Below, piece by piece: positions 1 to 8,869 of a stretch of DNA of 64,000 bases (position 1 is the first letter of the stretch; every line of letters starts with the position of its first letter). Under the pieces are notes generated by a model. It ran no database searches. It had not been told where the DNA came from and saw only the letters and a program-made list of their open reading frames with translations. The stretch lies in the NCBI GenBank assembly GCA_900545525.1, contig UQZX01000012.1:23392-87391 (forward strand), given 5' to 3'. The translations under genes were made by a program, and so were the position numbers. Source of the stretch: an uncultured Prevotella sp. GTDB lineage: Bacteria > Bacteroidota > Bacteroidia > Bacteroidales > Bacteroidaceae.

Positions 1-276
1 ATACACCAGCCTCTCGGAGGGGTCCAGGGACAGGCGTCGGACATAGAGATAGAGGCAAAGGAGATAATGAAGTTCAAGAAAGAACTTTACACGATAATAT
101 CCGAACACTCGCACACACCGTATGAGAAAGTGTGGAAAGACTCGGACCGCAACTACTGGATGACAGCCGATGAGGCAAAGGAATACGGCATGATAGACGC
201 CGTGATGAGACGGAAGAACAAGCCCGGGACGGCAGCGGACAACGGTGGCGGTAACGGTGAGGCAGTGCAGGAGTAA
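1..276 (+). CDS. clpP: ATP-dependent Clp protease proteolytic subunit ClpP, 3' part
   Basis: The reading frame is open from the first base, so only the C-terminal 91 residues are present and the start lies outside the window. ClpP is the serine peptidase ring that works with ClpX to degrade unfolded or tagged proteins in the cytoplasm. The fragment begins in the strongly conserved I-H-Q-P-L-G-G-V-Q-G-Q-A segment, which carries the catalytic histidine. A K-D-S-D-R segment follows, where the catalytic aspartate is expected, then the A-K-E-Y-G-M-I-D-A-V segment near the family's usual end. A Gly/Asn-rich tail closes it. clpX starts 17 bases downstream on the same strand, the usual Bacteroidetes order. 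The catalytic serine is outside the window and cannot be checked. Confidence 0.95.
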   Translation: MHQPLGGVQGQASDIEIEAKEIMKFKKELYTIISEHSHTPYEKVWKDSDRNYWMTADEAKEYGMIDAVMRRKNKPGTAADNGGGNGEAVQE

Positions 277-293
277 AGAAAATAAAGGACAGG

Positions 294-1526
294 ATGAAGA
301 AAACTTGCAGCTTCTGCGGTAGAAGTGAAAATGAGGTAAAATTGTTGATAACGGGGCTTAACGGCCATATCTGCGAAGAATGTGCCAAGCAGGCGTACGA
401 CATAGCCTGCTCGGCGGGATTTGCAGAGGAGAAAGACGAAGAGGACGCTCCGGTATTAGACTGGAAGGCAGTGCCCAAACCGCATCAGATAAAGGAGCAT
501 CTCGACCAGTATGTGATTGGTCAGGACGAGGCAAAGCGATATCTCTCCGTTGCCGTGTACAACCATTACAAGCGTCTGCAGCAGGCGGTTGAGGACGACG
601 GCGTGGAGATAGAGAAGAGCAATATAATAATGGTGGGAAGCACCGGAACGGGCAAGACGCTCCTTGCAAGGACGATAGCCCGTCTGCTCGACGTGCCTTT
701 CACCATTGTCGACGCGACGGTCTTTACCGAGGCGGGATATGTCGGCGAGGACGTGGAGAGCATCCTCAGCCGCCTGCTTCAGGTTGCCGACTATAATGTG
801 CAGGCAGCCCAGAGAGGCATAGTGTTCATCGACGAGGTGGACAAGATTGCGCGTAAGAGCGACAATCCCTCGATTACCCGCGACGTAAGCGGTGAGGGAG
901 TGCAGCAGGGACTGCTGAAGCTTCTCGAGGGTTCTGTCGTCAATGTGCCGCCCCAGGGCGGGCGCAAGCATCCCGATCAGGAGTATATACACATAGACAC
1001 GAAGAACATACTGTTTATCTGCGGAGGAGCCTTTGACGGGATAGAGCGCAAGATTGCCCAGCGCCTGAACACCCATGTGGTGGGTTTCAGCTCGGTTGAC
1101 AACGTGCGCGGAATAGACAAGGGCAACCTCATGAAGTACATACAGCCGCAGGACCTCAAGTCGTTCGGACTTATTCCGGAGATTATAGGCCGTCTGCCGG
1201 TGCTTACATATCTTAACCCGTTGGACCGCAAGGCTCTCCGGTCGATACTCGTTGAGCCGAAGAACTCCATCGTGAAACAGTATATAAAGCTGTTTGAGAT
1301 GGACGGCATAAAACTCTCATTCACCGACGGGGCACTCGACTTCATCGTAGACAAGGCAATGGAGTACAAGCTTGGCGCAAGAGGCCTGCGCTCCATAGTC
1401 GAGAGTGTGGTGATAGACGCCATGTTCGACATACCGTCGCAGAATGTCGATGCGTTCGAGGTGGATACCGACTATGCACGCTCACAGCTTGAAAAAGCAA
1501 ACCTCAGCAAGCTTGACTATGCCTGA
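294..1526 (+). CDS. clpX: ATP-dependent Clp protease ATP-binding subunit ClpX
   Basis: A 410-residue AAA+ unfoldase, the normal length for ClpX. It recognises substrates, unfolds them and threads them into ClpP. The N-terminal zinc-binding domain shows C5-x2-C8 and C27-x2-C30. Walker A is G-S-T-G-T-G-K-T at about 115-122, the pore loop G-Y-V-G-E-D is near 148-153, and Walker B I-V-F-I-D-E-V-D-K is near 176-184. The R-K-H loop (G-G-R-K-H) follows. It starts 17 bases after clpP and has no obvious promoter of its own, so co-transcription with clpP is likely. Identification is firm. Confidence 0.97.
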   Translation: MKKTCSFCGRSENEVKLLITGLNGHICEECAKQAYDIACSAGFAEEKDEEDAPVLDWKAVPKPHQIKEHLDQYVIGQDEAKRYLSVAVYNHYKRLQQAVEDDGVEIEKSNIIMVGSTGTGKTLLARTIARLLDVPFTIVDATVFTEAGYVGEDVESILSRLLQVADYNVQAAQRGIVFIDEVDKIARKSDNPSITRDVSGEGVQQGLLKLLEGSVVNVPPQGGRKHPDQEYIHIDTKNILFICGGAFDGIERKIAQRLNTHVVGFSSVDNVRGIDKGNLMKYIQPQDLKSFGLIPEIIGRLPVLTYLNPLDRKALRSILVEPKNSIVKQYIKLFEMDGIKLSFTDGALDFIVDKAMEYKLGARGLRSIVESVVIDAMFDIPSQNVDAFEVDTDYARSQLEKANLSKLDYA

Positions 1527-1587
1527 TGTGAGGAGCTCCCATTGAAAACACAACCTAATAACATAAGAAAAAGAATGCCTGTTGTTT

Positions 1588-3765
1588 ATGGCAAATGACA
1601 TTAATCTAATAGAAAAACTGAAGCAGTATTTCGGCTTCGACAAGTTTAAGGGCGATCAGGAGGCTATCGTGCGTAACGTCCTTGACGGCAAGGACTCGTT
1701 TGTGCTTATGCCTACGGGCGGCGGCAAGTCACTGTGCTACCAGCTTCCTTCGCTCATAATGGAAGGCACGGCAATAGTCATATCACCGCTCATAGCCCTT
1801 ATGAAAAACCAGGTGGACGTCATAAACGGCATGAGCGAGGATGAGGGCGTGGCGCATTATCTTAACTCTTCGCTCAACAAGTCGGCAATAGACCAGGTGA
1901 AGAGCGACATCCTGTCAGGCAGGACGAAGCTCCTGTATGTGGCACCGGAGTCGTTGACGAAAGACGAGTATGTGCTTTTCCTGAAGAAAGTGCATATCTC
2001 GTTCTATGCCATAGACGAGGCACACTGCATCTCGGAGTGGGGACATGACTTCCGTCCGGAGTACCGCCGCATACGCCCGATAATAAACGAGATAGGCAAT
2101 GCACCGGTGATTGCCCTGACGGCAACCGCCACCGACAAGGTGAGGACCGACATCAAGAAGAGCCTCGGCATACTTGATGCCGTGGAGTTCAGAAGCTCCT
2201 TCAACCGTCCGAACCTTTATTACGAGGTAAGGTCGAAGACAAAGGACATCGACAAGCAGATAGTGAAGTTCATAAGGCAGAACCCCGGTAAGAGCGGAAT
2301 AATCTATTGCCTGTCGCGTAAGAAGGTGGAAGAGCTTGCCGAGGTGCTCAAGGCAAATGAAATAAAGGCTGCCGCATATCACGCCGGGCTTGACTCGGCA
2401 ACGCGCTCCAACACCCAGGACGACTTCCTGATGGAGCGTATTGACGTGATAGTGGCGACGATAGCCTTCGGAATGGGCATCGACAAGCCCGATGTGAGGT
2501 TTGTCATACACTACGACATACCGAAGAGTCTTGAAGGATACTATCAGGAGACAGGGCGCGCCGGACGTGACGGCGGAGAAGGGAAGTGCATCGCTTTCTA
2601 TTCGTCAAAGGACCTGCGCAAGCTCGAGAAGTTCATGGAAGGCAAGCCTGTTGCCGAACAGGATATAGGCAGGCAGCTGCTGCAGGAGACAGCGGCGTAT
2701 GCCGAGTCGTCGGTGTGCAGGCGCAAGCTGTTGCTCCATTATTTTGGTGAGGAGTTCGAGCCGGACAACTGTGAGAACTGCGACAACTGCCTCAATCCAA
2801 AGACAAAGATAGAGGCTAAGGACGCCCTTGCCGTGGTGCTGCAGGCGATAACGGTGCTTAAAGAAGACTTCAGGACCGACTATGTCACCGATTTCGTAAA
2901 GGGTAATCCCACGGACGACATCGTTGCACACAAGCATGACAGGCTTGATGACTTCGGTGCCGGCGAGGATATGGACGGCAGTATATGGAACCCCGTGATA
3001 CGTCAGGCAATCATTGCAGGATATATAAAGAAGGACGTGGAGAACTACGGTCTTCTCAAACTTACGCCGGAAGGCAGGGCATTCATGAAAAATCCGTCGT
3101 CGTTCATGATTGTGAAAGATAATGAGTTCCATGAAGACGGTGACGATGAAATGGGAGAGAAGCACGGAGGTGCCCTTGACCCCACGCTTTGTGCCATGCT
3201 TATGGATTTGCGCCGTAAGGTGAGCCGCAGGCACGGGCTGCCGCCATACATCATCTTTCAGGATGTGTCGATAGACCAGATGGCAACCGTATATCCGATA
3301 ACGCTGGAGGAGCTGCAGAACATACAGGGCGTAGGGGCAGGCAAGGCAAGACGTTACGGCAGGGAGTTTGTAGAACTGATAAAGGCACACTGCGAAGAGA
3401 ACGGCATAGAGCGTCCTGAGGACCTGCGTGTGCGCACGGTGGCAAAGAAGTCGATGCTTAAGGTGAAGATAATACAGAACATCGACCGCCATGTGCCGCT
3501 TGACGACATTGCCGATGCACAGAACATAGACTTTGAGGACCTTCTTACAGAGGTTGAGGCTATCGTATACAGCGGAACGAAGCTCAATATAGACTATTTC
3601 CTGGATGAGGTCGTGGACGAAGACCATATTGACGACATTTACGAATATTTCAAGACAAGCGAGACCGACGACCTTGAAGTGGCGATGGAAGAGCTTGGAA
3701 GCGACTATACCGAGGATGAGGTGCGGCTCGTACGCATAAAGTTTTTCTCGGAAATGGCAAACTGA
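1588..3765 (+). CDS. recQ: ATP-dependent DNA helicase RecQ
   Basis: A 725-residue superfamily 2 helicase for recombination and replication repair. I chose the ATG at 1588 (M-A-N-D-I-N); a TTG two codons earlier is in frame but unnecessary. Walker A M-P-T-G-G-G-K-S is at 41-48 and the DEAH box at about 143-146. Motif VI lies in Q-E-T-G-R-A-G-R-D-G. A four-cysteine zinc site (C-R-R-K ... C-E-N-C-D-N-C) is near 375-400, followed by the RQC winged helix and an HRDC domain around 520-600 (I-Q-G-V-G-x-G-K-A-R-R-Y-G). The last ~120 residues form an acidic extra region longer than in E. coli RecQ. It lies 61 bases after clpX and may share its transcript. Confidence 0.95.
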   Translation: MANDINLIEKLKQYFGFDKFKGDQEAIVRNVLDGKDSFVLMPTGGGKSLCYQLPSLIMEGTAIVISPLIALMKNQVDVINGMSEDEGVAHYLNSSLNKSAIDQVKSDILSGRTKLLYVAPESLTKDEYVLFLKKVHISFYAIDEAHCISEWGHDFRPEYRRIRPIINEIGNAPVIALTATATDKVRTDIKKSLGILDAVEFRSSFNRPNLYYEVRSKTKDIDKQIVKFIRQNPGKSGIIYCLSRKKVEELAEVLKANEIKAAAYHAGLDSATRSNTQDDFLMERIDVIVATIAFGMGIDKPDVRFVIHYDIPKSLEGYYQETGRAGRDGGEGKCIAFYSSKDLRKLEKFMEGKPVAEQDIGRQLLQETAAYAESSVCRRKLLLHYFGEEFEPDNCENCDNCLNPKTKIEAKDALAVVLQAITVLKEDFRTDYVTDFVKGNPTDDIVAHKHDRLDDFGAGEDMDGSIWNPVIRQAIIAGYIKKDVENYGLLKLTPEGRAFMKNPSSFMIVKDNEFHEDGDDEMGEKHGGALDPTLCAMLMDLRRKVSRRHGLPPYIIFQDVSIDQMATVYPITLEELQNIQGVGAGKARRYGREFVELIKAHCEENGIERPEDLRVRTVAKKSMLKVKIIQNIDRHVPLDDIADAQNIDFEDLLTEVEAIVYSGTKLNIDYFLDEVVDEDHIDDIYEYFKTSETDDLEVAMEELGSDYTEDEVRLVRIKFFSEMAN

Positions 3766-3767
3766 CG

Positions 3768-3799
3768 GCATGCCGCGCACGGAGTGTCGCGCGGCATGC
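3768..3799 (+). terminator. Hairpin after recQ
   Basis: An 11-bp perfect stem (GCATGCCGCGC paired with GCGCGGCATGC) with a 10-base loop begins just after the recQ stop. There is no clear T-run, only an AT-rich stretch, so this is a probable rather than canonical intrinsic terminator. Confidence 0.5.
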
Positions 3800-3868
3800 A
3801 CACCTTATATATAATCCTTGCAGCAGGAAATATATATGCGATTTTAGTTTTTTTATAACATGACATCA

Positions 3869-3898
3869 TTGCATTGACATTTTGTTTTATTATCTTTG
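3869..3898 (+). promoter_or_regulatory. Bacteroidetes-type promoter for the first pectate lyase
   Basis: TTG at 3869-3871, a 19-base spacer, then TATCTTTG at 3891-3898 match the Bacteroidetes sigma-factor pattern. The start codon is about 150 bases further on, so a long leader is predicted. No riboswitch fold was recognised in it. Confidence 0.7.
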
Positions 3899-4050
3899 CA
3901 TCCGACAGACTACTAATAGCTATCAAGAAAGCGTAATATATTCAATTGTTATACCAGCCGTCCGTGTGCCGGAATGGTTATATATGTTGATTTGCGGGAT
4001 GACAGCGTGTCATTCTTAAGTTTTTTGTATAATCTACCTAAAACAATAAA

Positions 4051-5631
4051 ATGAAACTGATAAAGATGATGAGTTTTATGTCAAGCCAAATGCCGGGTGC
4101 TTTGGCTGCATGCAGGAAGAGGCTCTTTACAGCAGCCTTGGTCTGTTGTGTGTCGTGCTTTTCCGTAAATGCACAGGTCGTTGACGGCCGCGACTTCTCG
4201 ATAGACGGCTTTGCAGCCGTTGACGGCAATGCCGGTACAAACCACTATCGTGCAGGCGGGACAACAGGAGGCGCAGGCGGCAAGGTCGTTTATGCAGCCA
4301 ATTTCTCACAGCTTCAGGCATATATGCAGGCAAAAGATCCGTACATAGTCATTGTGGACAAGGACATGACAACAGGTATAACATGTTATGTCGACGGGCT
4401 TAATACGGGGAAGCTGTGCGATGTGCAGGACGGTTCACAGGGTGTGCCGACCACCTACGGGGAGCGGATATTGGTGGCGCCGAACAAGACACTTATCGGC
4501 GTAACTGACCCTAAAACAGGCAATGCTCCCCTGTTTTCGCGCATAACATTTGTGATGCAGTGTGTAGACAACGTTATCATACGCAACTGCCGTTTCACGA
4601 TGAACGGCGTGCCGGTGCTTAAAAGCGGCGAGAACAAGATTGTGGCATTCCGCAACGGGGTGCAGACAGAAGTTGGAGACCCCGACTGTATAGGCATACA
4701 GGCAGACAAGGTGAGCGCAAAGACCGACTGGGGCGGCCATATCTGGATTGACCACTGTGAGTTCTTCAACGGCAATGCGGCGAGCAAGGACCGTTATGAC
4801 GGTCTGCTCGACTGTAAGAACAACGTGCAGTGGATGACCTTCAGCTATAATCATTTCCATAATCACGACAAGTCGTGCCTGTTCGGCAAGGGAGACAGCG
4901 ATGTGTATGAGAACTGCCGTACAATATCTTTCCATCACAATTTCTTCGAGAACATAGAAGGCTCGCGCCTCCCGTTGCAGCGCGGCGGCAATCTCCACTT
5001 CTACAACAATTACATGCTTGGCTGTGAAGACGGCTGGGATGTGCGTCCGGGAGCCGTCGGCTGTCTTGAGGCAAGCTATTTCGAGAACACCAAGTCGCCC
5101 GTCCGCTCGGACCGTGGAGGCTCTCTTAATGTCAACAAGACATCTGGGTACGACGTGATATATAAAGGTTGCAACAACCTGATGGAAGGCTATACCAATA
5201 CGGATGGGCACAAGATAAGCAAGAGCTATCCGGTGACGGCGACAAAATGGACGCCCGTGCAGACCTCTTCCTCTTACAGGGTGAACAATCTGGACAAGAC
5301 TGCCGATGTGCCGGAACTGCTGAAAAAGTATGCAGGAGCGGGAAAGATTGAAATATACAAGGCTTATACGGACAATATGCCCGGTGAGGATATAAACGAG
5401 TTTGCACATGCCGTGAAGAACAAGCTGACGGGTGATGCCTATGATGATGACGGAAACAAGATAACCGATGTGCCCACGGCAATAGACGGCACGGTTGCGG
5501 GAGGTATGGCAAATATCGTTTACTATACTCTTGACGGTGTACGCGTGAACGCTCCGGAGAAAGGAGTGTATGTGCGCAAGGCTTTTGATGCGCAGGGAAG
5601 AGTCAGCGTTTCGAAGGTCGTGATAAGATAA
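4051..5631 (+). CDS. Secreted pectate lyase, polysaccharide lyase family 1
   Basis: A 526-residue protein with a long basic N-region, a hydrophobic stretch ending S-V-N-A-Q near residue 42, and thus a signal peptide. PL1 enzymes cleave polygalacturonate by beta-elimination on a parallel beta-helix. Family hallmarks are W-I-D-H-C-E-F-F-N, a D-G-L-L-D-C-K segment, S-Y-N-H-F-H-N-H-D-K and H-H-N-F-F-E-N followed by S-R-L-P-L-Q-R-G-G, where the catalytic arginine is expected. The C-terminus (Y-Y-T-L-D-G-V-R-V ... K-G-V-Y-V-R-K) resembles the short sorting or anchoring tails of other secreted proteins here. It stands alone with its own promoter and no SusC/SusD neighbour. Start choice is uncertain: ATG codons at 4051 and 4078 are both possible. 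Confidence 0.88.
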   Translation: MKLIKMMSFMSSQMPGALAACRKRLFTAALVCCVSCFSVNAQVVDGRDFSIDGFAAVDGNAGTNHYRAGGTTGGAGGKVVYAANFSQLQAYMQAKDPYIVIVDKDMTTGITCYVDGLNTGKLCDVQDGSQGVPTTYGERILVAPNKTLIGVTDPKTGNAPLFSRITFVMQCVDNVIIRNCRFTMNGVPVLKSGENKIVAFRNGVQTEVGDPDCIGIQADKVSAKTDWGGHIWIDHCEFFNGNAASKDRYDGLLDCKNNVQWMTFSYNHFHNHDKSCLFGKGDSDVYENCRTISFHHNFFENIEGSRLPLQRGGNLHFYNNYMLGCEDGWDVRPGAVGCLEASYFENTKSPVRSDRGGSLNVNKTSGYDVIYKGCNNLMEGYTNTDGHKISKSYPVTATKWTPVQTSSSYRVNNLDKTADVPELLKKYAGAGKIEIYKAYTDNMPGEDINEFAHAVKNKLTGDAYDDDGNKITDVPTAIDGTVAGGMANIVYYTLDGVRVNAPEKGVYVRKAFDAQGRVSVSKVVIR

Positions 5632-5877
5632 ACATAGTTTTGGGGAGTTGCCCCGTGTGTAATAATATATCAAAGAATAATAATTACTTGATTGGGTGTC
5701 GTTCTTATGTGAATAAGGGCGGCACTTTTGTCTGCCTGTACTTCGGTGTACGGGAAGCCGCATAGAACCGCTGGTTTGCATGTATGCCGGAGCGTTGTGC
5801 CCTCACGCGCGCACGTTAAATAGAATTAATAAGGAGAATGAAAGGAATGAATGTTTTACCGAATGGATTTTTTTTGC

Positions 5878-5885
5878 TAAATTTG
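5878..5885 (+). promoter_or_regulatory. Promoter -7 box for guaB
   Basis: TAAATTTG lies 23 bases before the guaB ATG at 5909, placing the transcription start about 10-15 bases before translation. The upstream -33 element is weak. The 250 bases between the lyase stop and this box contain no gene that I can support. Confidence 0.55.
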
Positions 5886-5908
5886 CACGCAATAAATTCC
5901 AAAATAAT

Positions 5909-7387
5909 ATGTCATCATTTGTTGCAGATAAGATTGTAATGGACGGTCTTACGTTTGACGACGTCCTTTTAATTCCCGCTTATTCAGAGGTGCTTCCGCG
6001 CACGGTAGAGTTGAAAACCAAGTTCTCCCGTAACATAGAACTTAATATTCCGTTTGTTACGGCGGCGATGGACACCGTTACCGAGGCAGCAATGGCGATT
6101 GCCATAGCGCGTGAAGGTGGCATTGGCGTGATACACAAGAACATGTCGATAGAAGAGCAGGCGCGTCAGGTGGCTATCGTGAAACGTGCCGAGAACGGCA
6201 TGATTTACGACCCGGTGACGATACGCCGCGGTTCAACTGTGCGTGAGGCTCTCGATATGATGGCAGAATACCATATCGGAGGTATTCCTGTTGTTGACGA
6301 CGACAACCGTCTGGTAGGCATCGTTACCAACCGCGACCTGCGTTTTGAACTCTGTCCCGAAAGGAAGATAGACGAGGTTATGACTTCAGAAAATCTCGTT
6401 ACAACGGACATACAGACAGACCTCGTGGCGGCTGCAAAGATATTGCAGGAGAACAAGATTGAGAAGTTGCCCGTGGTTGACGGCGACAACAAGCTGGTAG
6501 GACTTATAACATACAAGGATATCACCAAGGCAAAGGACAAGCCCATGGCATGCAAGGACGAGAAAGGACGTCTGCGCGTCGCTGCCGGAGTGGGCGTGAC
6601 GGCAGATACGCTCGACCGTATGAAGGCACTTGTTGAGGCTGGTGCAGATGCCATTGTGATAGATACCGCACACGGACACTCGAAGTCGGTGATAGAAAAA
6701 CTCGTCGAGGCAAAGGCTGCATTCCCCGGTGTTGACATCGTCGTGGGCAATGTTGCGACGGGCGCGGCGGCAAAAATGCTCGTGGAGCACGGTGCCGACG
6801 CCATAAAGGTGGGCATAGGTCCGGGCAGTATATGTACTACGCGTGTTGTTGCCGGAGTCGGCGTTCCGCAGCTCAGTGCTGTATATGACGTGGCTTGTGC
6901 ACTTGCAGGAACGGGTGTTCCGTTGATTGCCGACGGCGGACTGCGCTATTCGGGAGATGTTGTCAAGGCTCTTGCTGCCGGCGGATACAGCGTTATGATT
7001 GGCTCGCTTGTTGCCGGAACGGAAGAAAGTCCGGGAGACACGATAATATTTAACGGACGTAAGTTTAAGAGCTATCGCGGCATGGGAAGTCTTGAGGCAA
7101 TGGAAAACGGTTCGAAGGACCGCTACTTCCAGGCAGGTACAAAGGATGTTAAGAAGCTTGTTCCGGAAGGAATTGCAGGGCGTGTGCCTTATAAGGGAAC
7201 CCTTCAGGAGGTTGTATACCAACTTGTGGGCGGTCTCCGCTCAGGCATGGGATATTGCGGAGCCTGCTGCATAGAGAAGCTGCATGAAGCCAAGTTCGTG
7301 CGTATCACAAATGCCGGCGTAATGGAAAGTCATCCGCATGATATCTCCATAACAAGCGAGGCACCGAACTATTCAAGGCCTGAATGA
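5909..7387 (+). CDS. guaB: Inosine-5'-monophosphate dehydrogenase GuaB
   Basis: A 492-residue enzyme that oxidises IMP to XMP with NAD+, the committed step of GMP synthesis. The frame extends 43 codons upstream, but the ATG at 5909 (M-S-S-F-V-A-D-K) fits the family start and sits just after a promoter box. The N-terminal barrel half has D-G-L-T-F-D-D-V-L-L; two CBS domains occupy about 100-208. The catalytic loop G-P-G-S-I-C-T-T-R is at 304-312 with the nucleophile Cys309. The flap region and the S-G-M-G-Y-C-G near the C-terminus are present. The next gene begins 54 bases later. Confidence 0.97.
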   Translation: MSSFVADKIVMDGLTFDDVLLIPAYSEVLPRTVELKTKFSRNIELNIPFVTAAMDTVTEAAMAIAIAREGGIGVIHKNMSIEEQARQVAIVKRAENGMIYDPVTIRRGSTVREALDMMAEYHIGGIPVVDDDNRLVGIVTNRDLRFELCPERKIDEVMTSENLVTTDIQTDLVAAAKILQENKIEKLPVVDGDNKLVGLITYKDITKAKDKPMACKDEKGRLRVAAGVGVTADTLDRMKALVEAGADAIVIDTAHGHSKSVIEKLVEAKAAFPGVDIVVGNVATGAAAKMLVEHGADAIKVGIGPGSICTTRVVAGVGVPQLSAVYDVACALAGTGVPLIADGGLRYSGDVVKALAAGGYSVMIGSLVAGTEESPGDTIIFNGRKFKSYRGMGSLEAMENGSKDRYFQAGTKDVKKLVPEGIAGRVPYKGTLQEVVYQLVGGLRSGMGYCGACCIEKLHEAKFVRITNAGVMESHPHDISITSEAPNYSRPE

Positions 7388-7441
7388 CGGTTGCCGCATT
7401 TATAAAAAGAGAATATATCTGTATAATATAATAAGGTGAAG

Positions 7442-8869
7442 ATGAAAATAAGACTGTTGTTGGCTTCTCTGTTCTTGTGCTGTGCATTTGCGCAGGCACA
7501 GAACGATCCGACCATAATGACTGTCAACGGACAGCCGGTAAGCCGTTCGGAGTTTGAATATTCTTATAACAAGAATAATTCGGAAGGCGTAATAGACAAG
7601 AAAAGCGTGGAGGAGTATGTTGACTTGTTTATTAATTATAAGCTGAAAGTGGTTGAAGCATACGCAGCACGCCTTGACACGCTGTCGTCGTTCAAGTCGG
7701 AGTTTGCCATGTACCGTGACCAGCAGGTCCGTCCTTCGTTTGTTGAGGATGCCGACATCCTTGCCGAAGCGAAGAAAGTATACGATGAGACGGTGAAACG
7801 TATAGGACCCGCCGGACTGATAATGCCTGCCCATATATTGCTGCGCCTGGCACAGGATGCCACAAAGGAGCAGCAGGAAGCGGCAAAGTTGCGTATAGAC
7901 TCCATTTACAGCGCACTGAAAGGCGGAGCCGATTTTGCGGAGCTTGCAAAGAAACTGTCGCAGGATCCGGGTACGGCACGTAACGGAGGACAGTTGCCGT
8001 GGATAGAATCCAACCAGACAGTGAAGGAGTTTAACGATGCAGCCTTTGCACTTGAGGTGGGAGAGATGTCGGAGCCGGTGCTTTCGCCTTTCGGATATCA
8101 TATAATACTGATGAAGGACCGCAAGCAGCTTGAACCGTTTGACACGCTCAAGAGCGACATAATACGTTTTCTTGAAAGCCGCAATGTGCGTGACAGGGTG
8201 GCGGACAAGAAGATAGAGGAGCTTGTGGCACAGTCGGAAGGAAAGCTTACGAAAGATGAGATAATGGCACGGAGAACGGCAGAGCTTGAGGCAACCGACT
8301 CGGATATGAAGAATCTTATACGTGAGTATCATGACGGTCTGCTGCTTTACGAGATAAGCAACCGCAACGTGTGGGACAAGGCGGCAAAGGACGAGGCAGG
8401 GCTTGCCGCGTATTTCAAGAAGAACAGGAAGAAATACAACTGGGACCGTCCGCGCTTCAAGGGCATGGCATATCATGTCAAGGTAAAGGATGACGTGAAG
8501 GCTGTAAAGGACTGTGTCAAGGACGTGCCGTTTGACGGCTGGGCGGAGAAACTGCGTTCCACGTTCAACAACGACACCATAATAAGGATACGTGTGGAGA
8601 AGGGTATATTCAAAGAAGGGGATAATGCCTATATAGATAAGGTGATATTCAAGAAAGACACGACGGTGAACGGAGTGAAGGGATATCCCATAGATGCCAC
8701 GTACGGAAAACTGCTGAAGAAAGGACCGGAGTGTTATGAGGACGTTCGCGGGCTTGTGACGGCAGACTATCAGGAGATGCTCGAAAAACAGTGGGTGGCA
8801 GAGCTCCGGAGAAAATATCCTGTCGTTGTTAACAGGGAAGTGTTGGAAACGGTAAATAAACACGATTGA
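7442..8869 (+). CDS. Periplasmic parvulin-type peptidyl-prolyl isomerase
   Basis: A 475-residue exported foldase. A signal peptide ends A-Q-A-Q-N near residue 20; I chose the ATG at 7442 over a GTG two codons earlier. A SurA-like N-terminal helical part (V-N-G-x-P-V-S-R-S-E-F) precedes one clear parvulin domain at about 115-215, with A-H-I-L-L-R ... A-D-F-A-E-L-A-K-K-L-S-Q-D-P-G-T ... N-G-G-Q-L ... F-G-Y-H-I-I. The remaining ~250 residues are helical and charged. It probably helps fold outer-membrane or secreted proteins. Its TGA overlaps the ATG of the next foldase gene (TGATG), indicating translational coupling. Confidence 0.9.
   Translation: MKIRLLLASLFLCCAFAQAQNDPTIMTVNGQPVSRSEFEYSYNKNNSEGVIDKKSVEEYVDLFINYKLKVVEAYAARLDTLSSFKSEFAMYRDQQVRPSFVEDADILAEAKKVYDETVKRIGPAGLIMPAHILLRLAQDATKEQQEAAKLRIDSIYSALKGGADFAELAKKLSQDPGTARNGGQLPWIESNQTVKEFNDAAFALEVGEMSEPVLSPFGYHIILMKDRKQLEPFDTLKSDIIRFLESRNVRDRVADKKIEELVAQSEGKLTKDEIMARRTAELEATDSDMKNLIREYHDGLLLYEISNRNVWDKAAKDEAGLAAYFKKNRKKYNWDRPRFKGMAYHVKVKDDVKAVKDCVKDVPFDGWAEKLRSTFNNDTIIRIRVEKGIFKEGDNAYIDKVIFKKDTTVNGVKGYPIDATYGKLLKKGPECYEDVRGLVTADYQEMLEKQWVAELRRKYPVVVNREVLETVNKHD

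Noticed and set aside
5780..5908. N-terminal extension of GuaB by 43 residues
   Set aside because: The extension covers the promoter box and does not match the family start; the internal ATG at 5909 does.
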